Translations under genes and position numbers: made by a program
In this document: positions 1 through 9,178 of the stretch, in pieces
Position numbering within the stretch: the stretch's first letter is position 1
Layout of the letters: each line of letters opens with the position of its first letter
The notes under the pieces: model-generated
Databases searched by the model: none
Seen by the model: the letters and a program-made list of their open reading frames with translations, nothing else
Told to the model about the DNA's origin: nothing
Assembly (NCBI RefSeq): GCF_042186555.1
Contig: NC_133328.1
Coordinates: 61,684,074 to 61,748,073 of the forward strand
Reading direction: 5' to 3'
DNA from: Aquarana catesbeiana
Lineage: Eukaryota > Chordata > Amphibia > Anura > Ranidae
DNA length: 64,000 nucleotides

Positions 1-324
1 GAGAGAGGCCTATCCAGGCAAGCAAAAAGTGTGTCCCACAAGGGGAGCACATTCTACTGCAATATTCAACTCTAAAGGACATTTGTCAAGAATCCTACAG
101 AAAGGTATTTGAGCTTCTCTGCAGTTTCCCTTCTGCCTCTTTCCTGCTATTTTCTTCGTTAATTGTTCAATAAAGCATCGAAAACATACTCAAGTGTTGG
201 TGCGTATATCGTCCGGAGGTAAACTCAACGGAACCCTAGACCCGGTGTCGGTGAAACAGAGGGAAGGAGAGTGAAGGTAACAAGCCCGCTTAAATCAGCA
301 GCTCCACCGAGAGTTATTGCTACA
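1..324 (+). mobile_element. 5' LTR of a retroelement (3' part only)
   Basis: The window opens inside this LTR. Bases 1-30 repeat at 2960-2989 with one difference (position 20), which pairs it with the 3' LTR. A polyadenylation signal AATAAA lies at 169-174. The LTR ends in ...CTACA at 324, two bases before a perfect tRNA-Pro primer site, as expected for a TG...CA bounded LTR. Adding the visible 5' part of the other LTR, the full LTR would be about 1.05 kb. Family (endogenous retrovirus or Gypsy-like) is not determined. Confidence 0.85.
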
Positions 325-326
325 TG

Positions 327-344
327 TGGGGGCTCGTCCGGGAT
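327..344 (+). other. Primer binding site, tRNA-Pro type
   Basis: TGGGGGCTCGTCCGGGAT matches the classic 18-nt proline-tRNA primer binding site of many gammaretroviruses and related elements. It follows the LTR end by two bases, the usual spacing after integration trimming. Confidence 0.9.
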
Positions 345-629
345 TTGTTGACCGTCAATTCTCGCAACCCAGAGAAGTGTTTCACCGGGAGTTTATGGTG
401 AGAGCTGGACTTTGTCAAAATTTTGCAGGAAGAGAAGGGGTTAAAGCTGAAGGACTTTATTTCTGAGTGCGTAGGCGGAGGGCGCCAGTGAAAGCCCGGG
501 AGCTACGTGATCAGAAGAACAAGTGGGAGGAGCATACCCTACTTGATACCGCGTGGGACGCGTGTATGTGTTTGGCGCCAGAGAAGAAGAGAGGCCTCGT
601 GATTGTGCTGAGAAGATCAGAGTGTGGCC
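345..629 (+). other. LTR element leader region
   Basis: Stretch between the primer site and the first long open frame, where a packaging leader would lie. An overlapping 105-codon frame (467-784) begins without an ATG and shows no recognisable domain. No gag homology is seen. Confidence 0.4.
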
Positions 630-1325
630 ATGTCTTTTTCAGCGATGCAGCCAATTATGGGACCGAGAATGTTCCCTGCAAACACCGTGTTGAATACTGT
701 GCTGACCGGAACCCTGCTTACGGATACTGGAGTTTGTTTGAAGCCGCAGGGGAGGTTTGTTCTGTATACCTCAGGAGATATTGAGGGACTGGGCATGATC
801 TGCCACCGATGTGAAGGACTGGCCGTGCATCTCCGTCCATTTGGCAAACGTCTGCAATGTGGAGAGTACTTGTTTGTGGTAGAGCAACCTACCACGTCGC
901 CCTGTGCTTATCGGATGGATTGGGCAACAGGTTTCGCCACAGTAGAAGATGCTACTACTACGGAGAGGGAACGGCAGGCCATCACTTTGCCTGTTGTTAC
1001 TGAGAATGTTCCGGAGAGAGACACTGCTGTTGCCGTCTCATCAGGGGACATTATTTTGATTTCTGCGTCCACTACACCTATTCCTGTTGTACCTGTCCAG
1101 AGGAAGGTGGGATATGTGAAGGCTTCCCGCGGCCGTGGTCTACCTCAGAGGTTACCTGAACCGGAGCTACCAAAGTCAACGTCAGGAATGGGTAAGCCAC
1201 TGATGGGGAATGTATCTGGGACTGTAAATAAGTATCTGCCAGCGGAAGAGTTGGGAGATTCGGAAATAGAATCCATGTCGGATCTTTCCGGTGATGATGA
1301 CCTATTTGAGACTATGTCACAATAG
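630..1325 (+). CDS. Unrecognised ORF of the LTR element
   Basis: An open frame of 231 codons starting at the ATG at 630 (in the context GCCATGT) and ending at an amber codon TAG at 1323-1325. I do not recognise it. It has no Gag-type CCHC knuckle and no protease, reverse transcriptase or integrase motif. Visible features are a CxxC pair (CHRC) with a third Cys further on near residues 60-85, a basic patch (around KASRGRG), and a strongly acidic C-terminus rich in Asp, Glu and Ser (around DSEIESMSDLSGDDD). The same frame stays open after the TAG to 1682. It could be a spliced accessory protein, a remnant left by deletion, or chance. I cannot assign a function. Confidence 0.4.
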   Translation: MSFSAMQPIMGPRMFPANTVLNTVLTGTLLTDTGVCLKPQGRFVLYTSGDIEGLGMICHRCEGLAVHLRPFGKRLQCGEYLFVVEQPTTSPCAYRMDWATGFATVEDATTTERERQAITLPVVTENVPERDTAVAVSSGDIILISASTTPIPVVPVQRKVGYVKASRGRGLPQRLPEPELPKSTSGMGKPLMGNVSGTVNKYLPAEELGDSEIESMSDLSGDDDLFETMSQ

Positions 1326-1682
1326 CTGTTGTGGTCACAAGGCGAAGACATCGCCTCTACTATGACTTTCCCTGAATGGACAGCCCTGAGTTCTAGGAAG
1401 ACGTCACCCTGTGTGGAGCCGCACAGTACTGTTACTGAGACTTTATCGAAAGTTGCTAGTTCACTACAGACACCGGCTGGGTCTATGGTGAGCAAATCAT
1501 TGGATTCCTGTGTGCCTCCTGGTATAGGGAAAAATAGATCTTTGGCCAAACTTGCACGTTTGCAGAGAGTGTTAAACAAGCGTGTGGCTACGGAATATGG
1601 TTTGGAGTTCCCCTATGTGCCCCAGGACATAATGCAAGTGATTGAACTTAACCGGGAACTTTGGTACAGTGAAGCTGTTTGA
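1326..1682 (+). CDS. Open continuation after the amber codon
   Basis: In the same frame as 630-1325, directly after its TAG, 118 further sense codons run to a TGA at 1680-1682. The first ATG in this part is internal (1362). The C-terminal part is Lys/Arg/Leu rich around KLARLQRVLNKRV. No known domain is recognised. The pair may be one gene broken by a nonsense mutation or a readthrough arrangement; the sequence alone does not decide. Confidence 0.3.
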   Translation: MLWSQGEDIASTMTFPEWTALSSRKTSPCVEPHSTVTETLSKVASSLQTPAGSMVSKSLDSCVPPGIGKNRSLAKLARLQRVLNKRVATEYGLEFPYVPQDIMQVIELNRELWYSEAV

Positions 1683-2222
1683 GACTATTTGTCTGTGCCT
1701 AAGCCTTTCCGAAAGACTGGATGTTCTGTTAAAATGGATGAACATTTTAGTGGATGTTTTATGCACTGGATATTCTGCTCAGTGTTCCAAATCCAAGGAC
1801 TTCTTTTTGCTAGCCGGATTTCCTTTATTTGAAGAAATGATTATATAGTGATGGAATCCTTAGGATTACTTTCATATAGGTAAAAGGAAGAGAGGCTCAT
1901 TTTTTAAAAATGAGACTTTGCTCCTGATATTGTACAGTATATGTGTGTGTTTAATATGTTTTCCTTTTCAGGAACTATTGGATCTCCTATCAAGCTGGGA
2001 GGCTTTTCAGCTAGATAGATAGTGAGGTTATGTACAGTCATAGGATGGTTTTGTTTACGGACGTGAACATAATGTTCTGTAGATGTAAGTCTTATAATGT
2101 CTTTCCACTGTCTTTCTTTCTTCTTTGTCTATCCAAGTTATTAAAAGCTCAAATACCTACTCCCAGGCTTGGGAGTTATCATCATTATTTTTGGACAGAC
2201 GTTGGGGACAACGTCTACTGTA
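1683..2222 (+). other. Non-coding 3' interior of the LTR element
   Basis: AT-rich sequence with no long open frame. A pyrimidine tract followed by CAG near 1960-1971 could serve as a splice acceptor. Otherwise nothing recognised. Confidence 0.35.
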
Positions 2223-2234
2223 GTGGGGGGAGTA
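2223..2234 (+). other. Polypurine tract
   Basis: GTGGGGGGAG at 2223-2232, then TA and the TG that starts the 3' LTR at 2235. Position and composition fit the plus-strand primer of an LTR element. Confidence 0.75.
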
Positions 2235-2989
2235 TGTAGCGCTGGTAGATTTATGATCTATCATCTGATAGGTAAATTTAGTAAATTGCTTGTTAAAGGA
2301 AGTTAGATTTGCCTCTGTTCCAGCTTGGCTGACGTTGCGTGTGTTTCCATACTGAGCCGGTGGGTGTCGTTGTTACTATCGGCTAGTGTTGGAAAGGCAA
2401 CGTGTCGAAGCGTATGGGTGCTCTTCTGTCCCAGAGACAACTCGGTGGAGGTGGTCCTCCGAGTTGGATTCTGGGAGAGGGTGTTTATGGGACAGACGCC
2501 ATGTTTTAGGGTTTTACAGCCACCTGCTGGCCCTCCTGGCCGACAGGTATGCGTTAGAGTGCTACCTCGTGGTCCTCCGTTCCGGAGGCTTGCGCCGCTG
2601 CGGCACGTGGGTGGGCCCAGAAACTTGTCTGGGGCCTACCACAGCAGCCGAAGAATGGTCCTGAGCTGTCTATCCAGAGTGAAGAAGCTGGACAACCGAG
2701 GAGATCCCAGGGGAGGACCCGTCATGGAAGGATCATGCAGAGTGCTGGTCTGGAGAGGGGCCTGGTGACTCGGTTGGAGGACATGTCGTAAAGTAACTTT
2801 ACAGCATAGTGCTGCCGAGTTTGGCTTAAAGGTTCAAGCACTGTGTCTGACATTCACCGCAAAACCAATACATCCTGTGGCAGAGGATTGTACGGGTTCA
2901 TCTCAAGCAAGTCTGTGGCAGAGACTTTGTTCGTGCTATGTACTGGCTGCTAGGCAAGTGAGAGAGGCCTATCCAGGCGAGCAAAAAGT
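2235..2989 (+). mobile_element. 3' LTR, truncated
   Basis: Starts TGTAGCGCTGG after the polypurine tract. Homology to the 5' LTR is seen only in the last 30 bases (2960-2989), because the window lacks the rest of the 5' copy. Sequence similarity to 31 onwards stops abruptly at 2989, so the R/U5 part with the polyA signal is missing. A 147-codon frame at 2325-2768 has no ATG start and is not called. Confidence 0.75.
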
Positions 2990-3451
2990 TCGGAGACATA
3001 CTTATAAAATCTCCTCATATACATAGTTGCCAACAGTCCCGATTTTCCCGGGACAATCCCGATTTTGGGACCCTCCTCCCGATTGGAGGCTGTCCCGAAT
3101 TGGGATTTTCCATAAGGTAAATCGGGAATGTTGTTTTTTTTTATTTTTGGAGCAGCTGGCTCCAGCAAAATGGCGGCCGGCACCGCTGCTCGATCTTCCC
3201 CCTAGTGTTTAGTCAGTGGAGAAAGGAAGGGGGCTCGATCCGTGCAGCCAATGAATCAGTTTCTTTAGCTGCACGGCCCCTCCCCTCTCCACTGAAGACA
3301 CGGGGCCGCCGTGTCTTGCCGAAAAGTTCCCCAGCGCGGCTATTTCCGCCGTTTCGTACTGCGCAAGCGCTGCGCCTGCGCAGTACAGGGGGTCCTTACT
3401 TGCCGAGGGGAACTTTCTCGGCAGAACACCGGCCGCTCCTGGACAAGGAGA

Positions 3452-4025
3452 GGGTCTGCAATGAGGGGGGGGCTGCACTAATTGAGGGGGGGTCTGCATT
3501 AATAGAGGTGGGGTCTGCACCAATAGAGGGGGGGCTGCACTGAGGGGGGCTGCACTAATTGAGGGGGGGTCTGCACTAATAGAGGAGGGCTGCACTGAGG
3601 GGGGTCTGCACTAATAGAGGGGGGGGCTGCACTGAGGAGGGGCTGCACTAATAGAGGGGGGGCTGCACTGAGGGGGGGCTGCACTAATAGGGGGGGGCTG
3701 CACTGAAGGGGGTCTGCACTAATAGAGGGGGGGCTGCACTAATAGAGGGGGGTCTGCACTAATAGAGGGGGGCTGCACTAATAGAGGGGGGGCTGCACTG
3801 GGGGGCTGCACTAATAGAGGGGGGCTGCACTGAGGGGGGGTCTGCACTAATAGAGGGGGGCTGCACTGAGGGGGGGTCTGCACTAATAGAGGGGGGGTCT
3901 GCACTGATGGAGGGGGTCTGCATTGATGGAGGGGATCTGCACTGATGGAGGGGGTCTGCACTGAGGGGGTCTGCACTGATGGAGGGGGTCTGCACTGATG
4001 GAGGGGGTCTGCACTGAGGGGGTCT
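3452..4025. repeat. Minisatellite, ~20-bp GGGGGGCTGCACTAATAGAG-type unit
   Basis: About 28 imperfect copies of a G-rich unit alternating 'ggctgcac' and 'gtctgcac' blocks. G runs of 5-8 recur in nearly every copy on the + strand. Long Pro/Gln/Ser-rich frames on the - strand here are a by-product of the repeat. A 37-bp unit (gactctgctgggggcacctg...) follows for about two copies to 4103. Confidence 0.9.
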
Positions 4026-4205
4026 ATACTGACTCTGCTGGGGGCACCTGATGCGAGGACAGACTCTGCCGGGGGCACCTGATGCAAGGACAGACTCTGC
4101 TGGTGGCAGGCGACGTGGCTAGTGACATGCTCAGGGATCCCACTGATTCAGCATTATGGTGAGTTGAATGAATTAATTTTATATTACAATGTAATAATAG
4201 AAATA

Positions 4206-4262
4206 ATGCGCTTCAATCATCCTGACACCATAACAACCATGGTGCTGGGATGATTGAAGCGT
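4206..4262. repeat. Hairpin-forming inverted repeat
   Basis: GCGCTTCAATCATCC is repeated inverted as GGATGATTGAAGCG around a ~27-base spacer, inside the 3017-4604 element. Confidence 0.7.
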
Positions 4263-4604
4263 TAACACCAGGTGTTTGGGGTATCTTTATCTGCTGATTG
4301 TTAAACTTTCTAGAATACACATATTTTTATTGTGTAGGATCTGGGGCTGCTGTCTGTTATTCCCCTCTCCCCCTTTCCCTCTCCATCCCTTATTCATCTC
4401 AGACGCTAACCACACCCTCTTGAGCCACGCCCATTTAAGCCATGCCCACGATTTCACGTAAGCCACGCCCATTTTTCGTCACGCACTTGTATTTTTATAA
4501 GCCACGCCTACAAATACCCCGCCCCCTAATTATTGTATGGCCCCGCCTACAGCCAAAAAAGTGCCCCACATATTTTTTTTTGCAATGTTGGCAACTATGC
4601 ATAT

Positions 4605-5100
4605 ATTTTATGTGTGGTATTGAACTCTTGCCAGATTATCCTACCTGCTGTCTGTGTACTATTGGGGAACTCTTCACTTCCTGTCCCAGAGACAGAACAG
4701 GAAGTTGCAGGAAATCTTAGTTTGTTGTCCCCATTGGAAGGATTCCCTCACCTCTTGTTCTGGGGACACTTCTGGTTTTTCTATCACAGGTTTTCCAGAT
4801 GACAATGGTGATCAGGACACACAGAGAGGGTGACACTCTCCAATGGGGACACAGCAATAAACACCTGACAGAAGGTCTAGCTCCTCCAGGTTTGCCTAGA
4901 AGTACATTATAACTGTGTATTGTATGTGGTCAGTGTGTGGAAGAAGAACCGTCCCCCTCCAGTCCTGACACTGTCCCCGCAGAGAAGGAAACAACACTTA
5001 CACATTTGTAAATATGACCAATAAAACATAACAAATACCTATTTCATACTAATAACAGAGAGTCCCCGAGTGTCGGAGAAACATAAAATACAATTGGAAT
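4605..5100. repeat. Upstream flank of PDSS1 with dispersed repeat
   Basis: The stretch with 'ccccattggaaggattccctcac', 'cacttcctgt' and 'acctgacagaaggt' words recurs in diverged form at 7566-7695 and again near 32240-32465 and 39720-39990, so it is a dispersed repeat. AATAAA words occur but no gene is seen. Confidence 0.45.
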
Positions 5101-5119
5101 AATGACGTGCCTGTAACAA

Positions 5120-5400
5120 GTACTCTGTTTACCCTCATCAAAGATGGCGGCCTCGTCCTCTGTTCCGGTTTCCGCCCGGCAGCATCCGGTTCCGGGTCAT
5201 GGTGACGGGTGGAGGCGGAGGGGTTACGCGGTGGTGGTTGTGTTGGTGGCGGAGAGGACGGGATGAGTATGGTGTGGGGATGGGGATGGAGGCTGCGCTG
5301 CTGCGGACATCATAGTGCTGCCCTGGCCGGAGTGCGAGCCTGACCAATGGAGTCCTCCGGGAGGAGGAGGGGGCGGAGCGGCTGCTGAGAAGGTGAGAAG
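5120..5400 (+). promoter_or_regulatory. PDSS1: CpG-rich PDSS1 promoter/5' end with YY1/TISU-like site
   Basis: This is one of the CpG-densest stretches of the window. AAGATGGCGGCC at 5141-5152 matches the YY1 core and the TISU initiator (SAASATGGCGGC) apart from the first base. Both are typical of housekeeping and mitochondrial genes with short leaders. Several CCGGTTCCGG-type words (ETS-like) follow at 5161-5195, and CCAAT lies at 5344-5348. There is no TATA box. The region sits directly upstream of a strong splice donor (AAG|GTGAGA, 5393), supporting a transcription start near 5.1 kb. Confidence 0.7.
5144..5392 (+). CDS. PDSS1: PDSS1 exon 1 (N-terminus unresolved)
   Basis: The donor AAG|GTGAGAAG at 5393 is strong. 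Exon 2 needs phase 0 here, so the frame ending ...GAAAEK is expected, and it resembles the ...SAAAEV end of human exon 1 as I recall it. That frame begins at the TISU-like ATG 5144 but is interrupted by TGA at 5264-5266. Other ATGs: 5199 (Trp/Arg-rich, stop at 5313) and 5263 (Trp-rich, stop at 5341). A weak phase-0 donor at 5332 (GGA|GTGCGA) would let the 5263 frame splice cleanly into exon 2. A base-call indel, the alternative donor, or a non-coding exon 1 with the start at 17634 are all possible. A mitochondrial presequence is expected. Confidence 0.5.
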
Positions 5401-8400
5401 AGGACATGGAGGGAAGGTCACACATGTCACTGAGCGGGGTGAGGACTGTCCCCTCCCCCCCTCATTATCATTACAAGGGACACCACACTCCCCTCCAACA
5501 TTCTTCATTCATTCATTGCAGGATGAGCCAGAAATAAGTGTGTAGAGTGTAAGCTCCCAGGACCAGGCCCCCCATGACCCTCCTGTATTGGGCACAGATC
5601 TGTATACCCAGCTGTAGGGTGCGTATTCCTGATCTGTATACCCAGCTGTGGGGTGCGTATTCCTGATCTGTATACTCAGCTGTGGGGTGCGTATTCCTGA
5701 TCTGTATACTCAGCTGTGGGGTGCGTATCCTGATCTGTATACTCAGCTGTGGGGTGCGTATCCCTGATCTGTATACTCAGCTGTGGGGTGCGTATTCCTG
5801 ATCTGTATACTCAGCTGTGGGGTGCGTATTCCTGATCTGTATACTCAGCTGTGGGGTGCGTATTCCTGATCTGTATACCAGCTGTGGGGTGCGTATTCCT
5901 GATCTGTATACCCAGCTGTAGGGTGCGTATCCCTGATCTATATACCCAGCTGTGGGGTGCGTATTCCTGATCTGTATACTCAGCTGTAGGGGTGCGTATC
6001 CTGATCTGTATACCCAGCTGTGGGGTGCGTATTCCTGATCTGTATACTCAGCTGTAGGGTGCGTATTCCTGATCTATATACCCAGCTGTGGGGTGCGTAT
6101 TCCTGATCTGTATACTCAGCTGTAGGGTGCGTATTCCTGATCTGTATACCCAGCTGTAGGGTGCGTATTCCTGATCTGTATACTCAGCTGTAGGGTGCGT
6201 ATTCCTGATCTGTATACTCAGCTGTAGGGTGCGTATTCCTGATCTGTATACTCAGCTGTAGGGTGCGTATTCCTGATCTGTATACTCAGCTGTAGGGTGC
6301 GTATCCCTGATCTGTATACCCAGCTGTAGGGTGCGTATTCCTGATCTGTATACCCAGCTGTGGGGTGCGTATCCCTGATCTGTATACCCAGCTGTGGGGT
6401 GCGTATCCCTGATCTGTATACCCAGCTGTAGGGTGCGTATCCCTGATCTGTATACCCAGCTGTGGGGTGCGTATTCCTGATCTGTATACCCAGCTGTGGG
6501 GTGCGTATCCCTGATCTGTATACCCAGCTGTAGGGTGCGTATCCCTGATCTGTATACCCAGCTGTGGGGTGCGTATTCCTGATCTGTATGCCCAGCTGTA
6601 GGGTGCGTATCCCTGATCTGTATACTCAGCTGTAGGGTGCGTATCCCTGATCTGTATACCCAGCTGTGGGGTGCGTATTCCTGATCTGTATGCCCAGCTG
6701 TGGGGTGCGTATTCCTGATCTGTATACCCAGCTGTGGGGTGCGTATCCCTGATCTGTATACCCAGCTGTGGGGTGCGTATCCCTGATCTGTATACCCAGC
6801 TGTAGGGTGCGTATCCCTGATCTGTATACCCAGCTGTGGGGTGCGTATTCCTGATCTGTATGCCCAGCTGTAGGGTGCGTATCCCTGATCTGTATACTCA
6901 GCTGTGGGGTGCGTATCCCTGATCTGTATACTCAGCTGTGGGGTGCCTATTCCTGATCTGTATACCCAGCTGTAGGGTGCGTATTCCCGATCTGTATACC
7001 CAGCTGTAGGGTGCGTATTCCTGATCTGTATACCCAGCTGTGGGGTGCGTATTCCTGATCTGTATGCCCAGCTGTAGGGTGCGTATTCCTGATCTGTATA
7101 CCCAGCTGTAGGGTGCGTATTCCTGATCTGTATACCCAGCTGTGGGGTGCGTATTCCTGATCTGTATGCCCAGCTGTAGGGTGCGTATTCCCGATCTGTA
7201 TACCCAGCTGTAGGGTGCGTATTCCTGATCTGTATACCCAGCTGTGGGGTGCGTATTCCTGATCTGTATACTCAGCTGTGGGGTGCGTATTCCTGATCTG
7301 TATACCCAGCTGTGGGGTGCGTATTCCTGATCTGTATACCCAGCTGTGGGGTGCGTATTCCTGATCTGTATACCCAGCTGTGGGGTGCGTATTCCTGATC
7401 TGTATACCCAGCTGTGGGGTGCGTATTCCTGATCTGTATACCCAGCTGTGGGGTGCGTATTCCTAGATCTAAATTTGTGTCTAGTTGGGGAGAATTACTT
7501 TTGCTTTCTAAGTGAAAGGCACATGAAGTTGATTTCTCCAAAATGAAGGTCGTTTCCTCTGACATCGGAGTCACGGTTACAAATGTCCCCATTGGAAGCT
7601 TCTTCTCACTTCCTGTTCTGTTGATTTCTCCATATTATAGATTTTCCCCTCACTTTTAGGGAACTGAGACTAAAATAAAACCCGACAGAGGTTCTAGTCA
7701 GGGGTTTTGGCTTAAGATGCAAGTAGTGTGAGAACCTAAATTAGGTTTGGTATCGGCCTCTTGCAGTTGATGTACAGCATGGCCTAGGCTGGGGGAGGGA
7801 GAAGCAGAACAAGGGGCCAAATAGCTGCGCTGCAGTGCAAGGAGCATGCTGATAGGAGGAGAGAGCAGAGAGACAGAATGATGAGATTGTCCGTGTGTTG
7901 CTTCTCCTTTCACTATTCCTATTGGAAAATCCCCCCTATTCTTTTGTTTGGTTCAGGTGAAAGGCCCCTAAAACATTCAGTTCAGGGTTGTGCACCCCCA
8001 TGGATGTCAGTTTGGGAGCGGCGGCTGTGTCCATGCAGCTGCTACATCCCGATTAGATTTAAATGGGACTTCCTGCAGAGGGATGCATGCAATACCTGTA
8101 CATCCCAGTCGGGGGAGACATAGGCCATACACAGGTGTATGCTGTAGATCGCCTGCGTGAACGAGGCCTTAGATCATTGTATATGGAGATAGATCATTGT
8201 ATATGGAGATAGATCATTGTATATGGAGATAGATCATTGTATATGGAGATAGATCATTGTATATGGAGATAGAACATTGTATATGGAGATAGAACATTGT
8301 ATATGGAGATAGAACATTGTATATGGAGATAGAACATTGTATATGGAGATAGAACATTGTATATGGAGATAGAACATTGTATATGGAGATAGAACATTGT

Positions 8401-8598
8401 CACTTTGAAGATGATAGATTCATGATTCATTCTTCACCACTTGATATATTTTGAGTGCTTGTTTTGTGGGAACAATATAATCCTTCCATTCCTTTATTGT
8501 ATTTACTTTAGAGGTGTGTTTTATAATTGCCAGGCAGGTCAATGCAAGACAGAGGAAGGGAGGAAGGTCTGATAGTATGTGTATATATATATAATGTA

Positions 8599-8677
<79 letters not shown>

Positions 8678-9118
8678 CATAGGGTTCAATATTGAGTTGG
8701 CCCACCCTTTGCCGCTATAACAGCTTCAACTCTTCTGGAAAGGCTGTCCACAAGGTTTAGGAGTGTGTCTATGGGAAGGTTTGACTATTCTTTCAGAAGA
8801 GCATTTGTGAGATCAGGCACTGATGTGGATGAGAAGGCCTGACTCAGTGTCTCCACTCCTAAGGCCTGATTCACACCTAGGCATTTTTAGTGCTTTTTGC
8901 ATTTTGCAGATTTGCACTACAGAACGTGTTCCATAGGAAACCATGATAAATGGACTGCAGTGCAAATCTGCAAACTGCACTAAAAAAGCATTGCTGTGAA
9001 TCGGGCCTAATTCATCCTAAAGGTGTTTTATGGGGTTGAGGTCAGGCCAGTCAAGTTCATCCACCCCAAACTCCCTCAGCCTTGTCTTTATGGACCTTGC
9101 TTTGTGCATAGTAATATA

Positions 9119-9178
<60 letters not shown>

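Larger units (their letters stand above)
3017..4604. mobile_element. TIR-flanked DNA element, non-autonomous
   Basis: Inverted ends of 19 bases at 3017-3035 and 4586-4604 match at 18 of 19 positions (core ATAGTTGCCAACA). The left half is GC-rich and contains repeated 'cccgat' words. The middle is a ~20-bp minisatellite. The right half holds repeated CACGCCC-type words. There is no transposase frame, and superfamily is unassigned because no clean target duplication is visible. It abuts the truncated 3' LTR (26 unassigned bases between them). Confidence 0.6.

Noticed and set aside
2325..2768. 147-codon frame in the 3' LTR
   Set aside because: It has no ATG at its start, lies in U3 of an LTR, and shows no domain; GC-rich sequence makes long chance frames likely.
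3209..4087. Long Pro/Ser/Gln-rich frames on the - strand
   Set aside because: They are translations of the 20-bp minisatellite and vanish outside it.
7272..7592. 106-codon - strand frame
   Set aside because: It is composed of the 34-bp minisatellite read in repeating frames.
5597..8400. Regularly spaced repeats that could suggest a CRISPR array
   Set aside because: The 34-bp and 20-bp units are directly tandem with no unique spacers, and the context is a vertebrate intron.
8420..8705. Tyr-Ile repeat frames, also at 9017-9251, 13665-14087 and 43962-44255
   Set aside because: They are translations of TA microsatellites; only the short Tc1 tail at 9017-9112 is meaningful.
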